NCBI GenBank assembly: GCA_040217695.1
Contig: JBEHWO010000196.1
Coordinates: forward strand, 1 to 12,271
Origin: CALARM01 sp040217695
GTDB lineage: Bacteria; Vulcanimicrobiota; SpSt-956; JAKJGF01
DNA: 12,271 bases
Direction: 5' to 3'
Below are positions 7,823-12,271 of the stretch, piece after piece. Numbering within the stretch: the stretch's first letter is position 1; each line of letters starts with the position of its first letter. The notes beneath the pieces are model-generated. The model saw nothing but the letters and a program-made list of their open reading frames with translations, searched no databases and was not told the DNA's origin. A program made the position numbers and the translations under genes.

Positions 7823-7850
7823 CGTCACGCGTAACGCGTTACGCGTGACG
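7823..7850. repeat. 28-bp perfect palindrome made of GTNACGC heptamers
   Basis: Four successive 7-bp units (GTCACGC, GTAACGC, GTTACGC, GTGACGG) with different third bases, preceded by C at 7823. The choice of third bases makes 7823-7850 its own exact reverse complement. It is followed by GGAGG, so the last unit reads GTGACGGGAGG, an end shared with other copies. Confidence 0.9.
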
Positions 7851-7877
7851 GGAGGAACATTTTCTCATACGTCGTTG

Positions 7878-7892
7878 TGACCGAAACGGTCA
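7878..7892. repeat. short perfect hairpin
   Basis: TGACCG, loop AAA, CGGTCA: a perfect 6-bp stem with a 3-nt loop. No T-run follows. Its role is unknown; it lies between the 28-bp palindrome and the GTGAAAA inverted repeat. Confidence 0.6.
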
Positions 7893-7900
7893 TAGCCGTT

Positions 7901-7954
7901 AGTGAAAAATGAAAAGTAAGTAAAATCTAATTTTTTCACTTTTCACTTTTCACT
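7901..7954. repeat. GTGAAAA-family inverted heptamer repeat
   Basis: The left arm 7901-7917 (units GTGAAAA and ATGAAAA) and the right arm 7938-7954 (units of ACTTTTC) are reverse complements over 17 bp with one mismatch, separated by a 20-nt loop. The same 7-bp unit occurs at 6588-6608. Confidence 0.82.
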
Positions 7955-8045
7955 CTAAATATTCCGTGACAGATTTCTTTTTTCATTGTATGTAAAATCA
8001 CCTGTCATTTTTAAACGTAATCATACTGAAATGAGGCACATAAAA

Positions 8046-8816
8046 ATGGATTCACTTTCCAGAATATGTAACAATAAACTCTCAGCAAAACATTTTGCAA
8101 AAAGCTTAAACACTCACTTTACCGGTAAAGATATAATTTTCTTACCTGAAGTGACGTCAACAAATTTGTTTGCAAAAGAACATGTAAAAAATTTAAAAAA
8201 CGGAACAGTTATAGTGGCAGATTCCCAGACTCTCGGAAGAGGAAGAATGAACAAAAAGTGGTTTTCTCCGAAAGGACTGGGATTATGGACAACAATAATA
8301 CTGAAAAACCCGGCTATAGAAACACAGAAATTACCTCTAATAAATGCCCTCATATCAGTAGTAATAACAAAAAGTATTTTAAATATTTCAGGTAAACAGG
8401 TAGCTATAAAATGGCCAAATGATCTGCTTCTTGACGGAAAAAAAATCTGTGGTATTTTAACTGAACTTTTAACTGTTTCCGGTGAAACTATTTTAATATG
8501 CGGTTTCGGAATAAACACAGGAAAAAATATTTCTTTCCCTTCAGACATAATGGCATATTCCATAGAACTGGAAGGAGAGAGAGCATTTTTACTTAAAGAA
8601 ATACTGGAGCAATTTGAATATTTCTACAATCTATTACCCGGTGAAGAAATATTGAAAGAATGGAGAAAACATTCTATCAGTCTTAACAGGTATATAGAAA
8701 CAGGGGAAAAAATTCCTGCCAGAGTTTTAGATATTGGTCCAAGAGGAGAACTTTTAGTAGAAATTGACGGTACAGAGAAAGCAATTTATTCGGGAGATAA
8801 TATTACATGGAAATAA
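8046..8816 (+). CDS. birA: biotin--[acetyl-CoA-carboxylase] ligase (monofunctional BirA)
   Basis: Activates biotin with ATP and transfers it to the lysine of biotin carboxyl carrier proteins. The 256 residues show TSTN (37-40), the biotinyl-AMP loop GRGRMNKKWFSP (64-75), KWPNDLLLDGKKICGILTE (122-140, with the catalytic-site lysines), CGFGINTG (152-159) and a small C-terminal domain (about 215-256). There is no N-terminal winged-helix domain, so it should not repress biotin genes as E. coli BirA does. ATG at 8046 has GAGG 9 nt upstream; in-frame starts at 7986 (TTG) and 8031 (ATG) lack a ribosome binding site. The gene stands alone, divergent from the TPR gene and convergent with the stalk-protein genes. 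Confidence 0.94.
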   Translation: MDSLSRICNNKLSAKHFAKSLNTHFTGKDIIFLPEVTSTNLFAKEHVKNLKNGTVIVADSQTLGRGRMNKKWFSPKGLGLWTTIILKNPAIETQKLPLINALISVVITKSILNISGKQVAIKWPNDLLLDGKKICGILTELLTVSGETILICGFGINTGKNISFPSDIMAYSIELEGERAFLLKEILEQFEYFYNLLPGEEILKEWRKHSISLNRYIETGEKIPARVLDIGPRGELLVEIDGTEKAIYSGDNITWK

Positions 8817-8819
8817 TTA

Positions 8820-8843
8820 CAGGGGCCTGCTATCAGGCCCCTG
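8820..8843. terminator. strong hairpin between convergent genes, probable bidirectional terminator
   Basis: Perfect 10-bp stem CAGGGGCCTG / CAGGCCCCTG with a 4-nt loop, 3 nt after the ligase stop and 25 nt after the end of the minus-strand stalk-protein gene. The plus-strand side is followed by A-rich rather than T-rich sequence; on the minus strand the hairpin is followed by TAATTATTT. It may work mainly for the minus-strand operon. Confidence 0.75.
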
Positions 8844-8868
8844 CAAAAAACATCTCAACCTCTTTGAA

Positions 8869-9378
8869 TTAAGGGAAGAGCGGTGGTGGCACTTCCGGCG
8901 GAGGACCGCCAGGAAGAACTCCGCCTCCCGGAGGAACTGGTTCTACAGCAGGTGCTTCTCTTTCAACCTTCTGATTCCAGTAAGGAGTACCTTCTTTATA
9001 AGCATATCCCGGAGAATAAATGGCAATCATTTCATATTCCCCGTCAAGACCTACTTCAAGACCGAGTACTTCTTCTACTCTTTCAAGAGTGAGATAAACA
9101 TCTCTTCCATAATACATAAAAGGCTGTTCCAGCATCTTACCATCCACAAATATAGCCTTTACAGAGGGATCGTAAGAGACGGAAATATTAAGAGCTTCAC
9201 ATATATAACGAAGAGGTACATAGGGCATATAATTCTCATATACCACAGGAACATCTATATCTATCATCTGCTGATTTATAAAGATATTCATAGGTTTTAA
9301 TTCACCGGCACATGCGCTGAATGCACAGGCGAGAATTATGGCGAGAACCATACATTTTACCAAAACTAATTTTCTCAC
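8869..9378 (-). CDS. secreted copper-amine-oxidase-like stalk-domain protein with proline-rich tail (downstream paralogue)
   Basis: About 169 residues. An N-terminal signal segment (RKLVLVKC, then a hydrophobic run to ACAFSACAG) precedes a stalk domain of the copper amine oxidase N-terminal type: an INQQMIDIDVPVVYENYMPYV-like stretch (written from I through V), PLRYICEALNISVSYD, then a second half VYLTLERVEEVLGLEV. The tail is proline- and glycine-rich (PVPPGGGVLPGG, PPPEVPPPLFP). Such domains are noncatalytic exported modules. Cysteines near the end of the signal segment could mean a lipoprotein, but no clean lipobox is present. The start is uncertain: AAAGGAG directly abuts a TTG at 9390, so the in-frame GTG at 9378, 12 nt downstream of it, is preferred. 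It is 38 nt downstream of its paralogue and probably cotranscribed with it. Confidence 0.8.
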   Translation of the reverse strand: MRKLVLVKCMVLAIILACAFSACAGELKPMNIFINQQMIDIDVPVVYENYMPYVPLRYICEALNISVSYDPSVKAIFVDGKMLEQPFMYYGRDVYLTLERVEEVLGLEVGLDGEYEMIAIYSPGYAYKEGTPYWNQKVEREAPAVEPVPPGGGVLPGGPPPEVPPPLFP

Positions 9379-9416
9379 TATCCTTATCAACTCCTTTTAC
9401 AATAAATTCCTCTCTC

Positions 9417-10208
9417 CTAGAATCCGAAATTAAACGGATCCGGTCCCTTTGGCGTAGACTGCGGGACTGGTGCCGGAGGTGCCACTGCTGGAGGTGGAGT
9501 CACAACTGGCTGTGGTGCCTCAGGTCCCTTTACCGGTGGAGGAGCTACAGGTCCTGATGGAGGGCCTGCAGGAGCAGGGGTTGTATCTTTCTGTACATAC
9601 TGTTTTACAAAATTATCATCCTGTAACAGAGATTGATCTACACCCTGTTTTTCCAGTTCGGCTCTTGCTGAATCAAGCTTTGCATTTTCTCTGTCAGCTT
9701 TTACTTTAGTATTTAATCTCTCATAATATTCAGATGTGCCTATATACCATCTCTCTATCGGATAACCGAGTTCAGCAGGATGTTTTGCCCATATTGCTGC
9801 AGAGTGATTTTTAGTATCATAAGCTACCTGAGCATTACATATCTGACCTATACTTCTAAGGGATACATAACATGTAGGTCCCAGGATAACTCTTGTGGTA
9901 TTTAACTCTTTACCGTTAATAAAAACCTTTCTGTCAACAGGATCCCAGGTCACTTTTCTTCCGAGAGCATAGGTTACTATACGGACAGGAACAAACACCT
10001 CTCTATGTATAGTAAAGAAATATATACTGGGATTTAAAGGTTTTCCATTAATAAATACATTTTGTACTTTAAACTCTTCAGTATTACCAAGGAAAAAATC
10101 CGGCTTATTACTGGGATCATCCCATGCAGCCAGTAATGGAGAAATACTGGGAAGTAAAAATGCAAATACCATCAATAAAACGGAACAAAATATAATTCTT
10201 GTTTTCAT
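9417..10208 (-). CDS. secreted copper-amine-oxidase-like stalk-domain protein with proline-rich tail (upstream paralogue)
   Basis: 263 residues. A signal peptide (1-28, basic MKTR, hydrophobic core, LLAAWDD) is followed by a two-part stalk domain: VQNVFINGKPL, VFVPVRIVTYALGRKVTWD, KVFINGKEL, then CYVSLRSIGQICNAQVAYD (about 48-140). Next is a charged helical stretch (about 158-205, YERLNTKVKADRENAKLDSA) and a proline-rich tail with PPP repeats ending FNFGF. The stalk parts align with those of the next gene along their whole length, so the two are tandem paralogues. The function is unknown; this domain type is usually an exported, possibly wall- or polymer-binding module. The ATG at 10208 has no ribosome binding site directly upstream; a strong AAAGGAGG lies at 10274-10267 before a possible leader peptide. 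Confidence 0.84.
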   Translation of the reverse strand: MKTRIIFCSVLLMVFAFLLPSISPLLAAWDDPSNKPDFFLGNTEEFKVQNVFINGKPLNPSIYFFTIHREVFVPVRIVTYALGRKVTWDPVDRKVFINGKELNTTRVILGPTCYVSLRSIGQICNAQVAYDTKNHSAAIWAKHPAELGYPIERWYIGTSEYYERLNTKVKADRENAKLDSARAELEKQGVDQSLLQDDNFVKQYVQKDTTPAPAGPPSGPVAPPPVKGPEAPQPVVTPPPAVAPPAPVPQSTPKGPDPFNFGF

Positions 10209-10215
10209 TAAATTT

Positions 10216-10260
10216 TCAATTCTGGCTATGCTTACAGATTTCCATAAGCATCAAATCCAG
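10216..10260 (-). CDS. possible leader peptide upstream of the stalk-protein gene
   Basis: A frame of 14 codons from CTG at 10260 (LDLMLMEICKHSQN) or 11 codons from ATG at 10251, ending in TGA 7 nt before the ATG of the stalk-protein gene. AAAGGAGG at 10274-10267 is 6 nt from the CTG and 15 nt from the ATG. Since the stalk gene lacks its own ribosome binding site, this frame could supply ribosomes by translational coupling. Very short, so weak. Confidence 0.25.
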   Translation of the reverse strand: MDLMLMEICKHSQN

Positions 10261-10503
10261 ATCTGTCCTCCTTTCTGTGAAAACTTCAATTCAAAATTTG
10301 AAGCTAAAATAAAATTATAACTACGAAAAATTATTTAAAATATCACCTCCCGGTAAAAAGCACCTCGTAACCGACAACACTAGCTATAATAATATAATTT
10401 CTAATAAAAACTATCTAACTATTCAACAAAAGAAAAAAATCTCCTCTAATTTCTAAAAAAATTATATAGCTTCAATTTTTTTTCTATAGCTGTCATGTTT
10501 CTC

Positions 10504-10534
10504 GTGACGCGTAACGCGTGAAGCGTGACGGGAG
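10504..10534 (+). repeat. GTNACGC-family heptamer array
   Basis: Units GTGACGC, GTAACGC, GTGAAGC and GTGACGG, then GAG. Four 7-bp units with point changes ending in the same GTGACGGGAG motif as the copies at 7845 and 12064 (minus). It lies 67 nt downstream of the hutI stop. Confidence 0.85.
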
Positions 10535-10600
10535 AATAATAAATGTTCTAATATAATTTGCCAGGGTTATTCTTTTACAGTCTCTTATTACAGTTTTAAA

Positions 10601-11860
10601 TCACTCAAAAACTACTTTTCCCTTCTTTATAACTGTCACTACATGATTGGCTCCGAAATAAAAAGGAAGGAGAGAATAATCAGGTACATCACAGATAATT
10701 ACATCGCCATGTTTTTCTTTTTCGAGAGTTCCGGCAAGGCTATCTCTGTTAAGAGCACAGGCAGCATTAACAGTAGAAGCAACTATAGCTTCTTCCGGAG
10801 TCATTTTCATTTTTATACAGGCAAGAGACATAATCATCTGCATGGAACAGGTCCAGCATGAACCGGCATTATAATCTGTCGCAAGAGCAACAGGAACTCC
10901 TTCTTCTATCATAGTTCTTGCAGGAGCATATCTGTCAAGGTTCATAAAAAAGGTAGCACCGGGTAACAGAACAGCCACTACCCCGTTTGCAGCCATAGAA
11001 CATATACCTTCCCGGGAAATATATTCCAGATGATCTGCAGAAAGAGCTTTTATCTCTCCTGCCAGTTCTGCTCCTCCGATACAGGATAGTTGCTCTGCAT
11101 GGATCCTGGGAAGCAATCTGCAGGACTTTCCTGCAAGGAGTATTTTTCTGGCTTCTTCGACAGAAAAAGCTCCCTTTTCACAGAAAACATCACAGAATTC
11201 TGCCACTTCTCCGGCAGCAGGCATCATTTCTTCTATAAGGAGTCTTATATATTCATTCCTGTTATTTAAAAATTCTTTCGGAACAAGGTGTGCTCCCAGA
11301 AAAGTGCTTACTATATCCATGTGATGTTTTTTATTCAATTCATTTATTATATGAAGCATTTTAATCTCTACTTCTTTATTAAGCCCGTAACCGCTTTTAG
11401 TTTCAAGAGTGGTTGTACCATGTTTTAACATAAAAGAAATAACCTGTCCTGCTCTGTTTAGAAGTTCTTCTTCTGAAGCTCTGCGCGTGGCAGAAACGGT
11501 AAAATTTATACCACCTCCTGCTTCCTGTATTTCCAGATAGGTCTTTCCTGAAAGTCTCATTTTTATTTCTTCTATACGACTTCCACCGAAAACAATATGA
11601 CTGTGCGGATCGACAAATCCGGGCATAACAACCCTGCCTCTGGCAGAAATTCTCCTGCCGCCGGGTTTTAAAGAAATATTTATATCTCCAGTTTTTCCTG
11701 TAGCAACAATACAACCTGTGTCGTCAATGGCAACAAAACCATCTTCTATAATACCGAGATCTTCTTTAACAGGCCTCAAAACAGGCCTGTTTTTTGAAGT
11801 GTTAAGTGTTAAAAGCTGTGCGGCATGTTCTATTATAAGATCTGCAAAAATTTCGGACAT
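10601..11860 (-). CDS. hutI: imidazolonepropionase (HutI)
   Basis: Zinc- or iron-dependent amidohydrolase that opens 4-imidazolone-5-propanoate to N-formimino-L-glutamate, the third step of histidine degradation. The 419 residues match the family. Metal ligands are visible in DPHSH (H86, H88), HAEQL (H254) and ATDYNAGS (D329), at positions close to those known in B. subtilis HutI. Other motifs are TTTLETKSGYGL (149-160), TFLGAHLVP (186-194), FCDVFCEKGAF (222-232), SADHLE (274-279) and LLPGATF (298-304). ATG at 11860 is preceded by AAGGAGG 5 nt away, so the start is firm. No hutH, hutU or hutG is in the window, so its pathway partners must be elsewhere or just beyond the right edge. A consensus promoter lies upstream and the leader contains GTGACGC heptamers. 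Confidence 0.97.
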   Translation of the reverse strand: MSEIFADLIIEHAAQLLTLNTSKNRPVLRPVKEDLGIIEDGFVAIDDTGCIVATGKTGDINISLKPGGRRISARGRVVMPGFVDPHSHIVFGGSRIEEIKMRLSGKTYLEIQEAGGGINFTVSATRRASEEELLNRAGQVISFMLKHGTTTLETKSGYGLNKEVEIKMLHIINELNKKHHMDIVSTFLGAHLVPKEFLNNRNEYIRLLIEEMMPAAGEVAEFCDVFCEKGAFSVEEARKILLAGKSCRLLPRIHAEQLSCIGGAELAGEIKALSADHLEYISREGICSMAANGVVAVLLPGATFFMNLDRYAPARTMIEEGVPVALATDYNAGSCWTCSMQMIMSLACIKMKMTPEEAIVASTVNAACALNRDSLAGTLEKEKHGDVIICDVPDYSLLPFYFGANHVVTVIKKGKVVFE

Positions 11861-11878
11861 AAAAACCTCCTTAAGATC

Positions 11879-11903
11879 GTGACGCGTGACGCGTGACGCG
11901 AGG
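11879..11903 (+). repeat. GTNACGC-family heptamer array in the hutI leader
   Basis: Three perfect GTGACGC units (11879-11899) followed by GAGG. It lies 18 nt upstream of the hutI start codon and downstream of its promoter, so it is transcribed as the complementary strand. Its inner ACGCGT junctions are self-complementary. Confidence 0.88.
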
Positions 11904-11930
11904 CTTCACTGTTGTTCGTAATGATAGTTA

Positions 11931-11958
11931 ATTATAAATAAATGATGTATTTTGTCAA
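11931..11958 (-). promoter_or_regulatory. consensus sigma-70-type promoter of hutI
   Basis: On the minus strand a perfect TTGACA (11958-11953) is followed after 16 nt by a perfect TATAAT (11936-11931). Transcription should begin near 11924, giving a leader of about 63 nt. Copy 2 of the 78-bp repeat starts 4 nt beyond the -35 box. Confidence 0.82.
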
Positions 11959-11962
11959 TAAG

Positions 11963-12040
11963 ATAGTGTTTTTAAACGACACATGGATTCATTTTTACTG
12001 AAAAACACACTTGATTTCATAAATCTATTGCTGACCTGAG
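11963..12040. repeat. 78-bp diverged repeat, copy 2
   Basis: Second copy of the repeat at 7742-7819, in the same orientation. It shares the ATAGTGTTTTT end, TTTTACTGAA, the identical 22-nt block (12008-12029) and an ACCTGAG/ACATGAG end. It adjoins the hutI promoter and is followed 29 nt later by GTCACGC heptamers. Confidence 0.8.
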
Positions 12041-12063
12041 CATAAGCATATAATAAGAGTCTT

Positions 12064-12083
12064 CCTCCCGTCACGCGTCACGA
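12064..12083 (-). repeat. GTNACGC-family heptamer pair, inverted orientation
   Basis: On the plus strand CCTCCC leads into GTCACGC and GTCACGA (12070-12083); read on the minus strand it ends GTGACGGGAGG like the copies at 7845 and 10525. It is inverted relative to 11879-11903, so the pair brackets the hutI promoter and copy 2 of the 78-bp repeat. Confidence 0.8.
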
Positions 12084-12128
12084 GAGCAGATATGTATTAG
12101 TTATGCTCACCACAGTAATTAATCAGGT

Positions 12129-12142
12129 GTCGGGCGTCGGGT
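12129..12142 (+). repeat. GTCGGGC heptamer pair
   Basis: GTCGGGC followed by GTCGGGT: two units of a 7-bp period distinct in sequence from the GTNACGC family and lying between two copies of it. Confidence 0.55.
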
Positions 12143-12159
12143 AAATATCGTAACCACCT

Positions 12160-12173
12160 GTCACGCGTCACGC
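12160..12173 (-). repeat. GTNACGC-family heptamer pair, inverted orientation
   Basis: Two perfect GTCACGC units on the plus strand (GCGTGAC on the minus strand), 76 nt beyond the pair at 12070-12083 and in the same orientation. Confidence 0.75.
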
Positions 12174-12271
12174 TTATAAAGACTTCGGCACATTTCTTTT
12201 CAGAATTACTGCAATCGTGAAGGAAAAGAAACTTCTACGAAGAAAAGAAATAGACTTATAATAGTTATAAA

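Larger units (their letters stand above)
7634..8045. other. 412-nt divergent intergenic region, repeat-rich
   Basis: This region separates the TPR-protein gene (minus) from the biotin ligase gene (plus). From left to right it holds the TPR-gene promoter with its palindrome, a possible extended -10 for the ligase gene, copy 1 of the 78-bp repeat, a 28-bp perfect palindrome, a short hairpin and a heptamer inverted repeat. Positions 7955-8045 show nothing clear apart from the ligase ribosome binding site. Confidence 0.7.
10209..10600. other. 392-nt intergenic region between hutI and the stalk-protein genes
   Basis: On the minus strand it holds, in transcription order: a GTNACGC heptamer array (10504-10534), an A/T-rich stretch, an orphan ribosome-binding-site-like GGAGGTGAT (10349-10341) followed by an early stop and no start codon, a TATAAT hexamer (10319-10314) without a clear -35, and AAAGGAGG (10274-10267) followed by a possible short leader peptide. 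I see no clear terminator after hutI. Confidence 0.6.
11861..12271. other. 411-nt gene-free right end, repeat-rich
   Basis: It holds the hutI ribosome binding site, a GTGACGC array in the leader, the hutI promoter, copy 2 of the 78-bp repeat, two inverted-orientation GTCACGC pairs and one GTCGGGC pair. At 12193-12231 TTTCTTTTC pairs with GAAAAGAAA across 21 nt. I see no coding region; short frames near 12214-12260 have no support. Confidence 0.7.

Noticed and set aside
8114..8563. Minus-strand 149-codon frame inside the biotin ligase gene
   Set aside because: It is a shadow of a gene with all ligase motifs and resembles no known protein.
8764..9709. Plus-strand open frames opposite the two stalk-protein genes (8764-9300, 9321-9557, 9470-9709)
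   Set aside because: They are antisense to genes with signal peptides and recognisable domains; their composition reflects the proline/glycine codons of the opposite strand, and they lack ribosome binding sites.
11403..11714. Minus-strand 103-codon frame inside hutI
   Set aside because: Alternate frame of hutI with an implausible Lys/Arg/Tyr-rich composition.
7823..12173. Repeated GTNACGC blocks as a possible CRISPR array
   Set aside because: Units are 7 bp with no spacers, copies are scattered over 4 kb in both orientations, and no cas gene is present.
12193..12231. TTTCTTTTC / GAAAAGAAA inverted repeat as a terminator or RNA gene
   Set aside because: The arms are low-complexity purine/pyrimidine runs with a 21-nt loop and no T-run; likely chance.

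Overview
The window is A+T-rich bacterial chromosome. It holds the 5' part of a division and cell-wall (dcw) cluster, plus an accessory stretch of secreted proteins, a biotin ligase and a histidine-degradation enzyme. The MurE carries the DNPR motif of enzymes that add meso-diaminopimelate, so the organism probably makes a DAP-type peptidoglycan. Strong GGAGG-type ribosome binding sites, many TTG/GTG starts and copper-amine-oxidase-like 'stalk' domain proteins fit a low-GC Bacillota-like organism or an uncultured deep lineage. The sequence alone does not settle the phylum.

Positions 1-6442, all minus strand: the MraZ operator (four GTGG boxes exactly 10 bp apart), then mraZ, rsmH, ftsL, a class B penicillin-binding protein, murE and murF. 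murF runs off the left edge of the window. Genes after rsmH are tightly spaced, and murE/murF overlap by one base (TAATG). The products regulate the cluster (MraZ), modify 16S rRNA (RsmH), build the divisome (FtsL and the transpeptidase), and add the third residue and the D-Ala-D-Ala to the peptidoglycan precursor (MurE, MurF).

Positions 6614-7713, minus: a secreted TPR protein of unknown function, with a good sigma-70-type promoter whose spacer is filled by a 21-bp near-palindrome. Positions 7634-8045 form a 412-nt divergent intergenic region dense in repeats. Positions 8046-8816, plus: a monofunctional biotin protein ligase. Positions 8820-8843: a strong hairpin between convergent genes. 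Positions 8869-10208, minus: two tandem, paralogous secreted stalk-domain proteins with proline-rich tails. Positions 10601-11860, minus: imidazolonepropionase (HutI), with a consensus TTGACA/TATAAT promoter. The right end (11861-12271) has no gene but is rich in repeats.

The most unusual content lies between genes. At least four families of 7-bp-period repeats (GTNACGC, GTGAAAA, CAGCAAT, GTCGGGC) occur only in intergenic DNA. Several are arranged as perfect or near-perfect inverted repeats, and two sit within 6 nt of stop codons. A separate diverged repeat of about 78 bp occurs twice, each time directly upstream of a minus-strand TTGACA promoter and followed by GTNACGC heptamers. I see no CRISPR array, tRNA, rRNA, transposase or phage gene.
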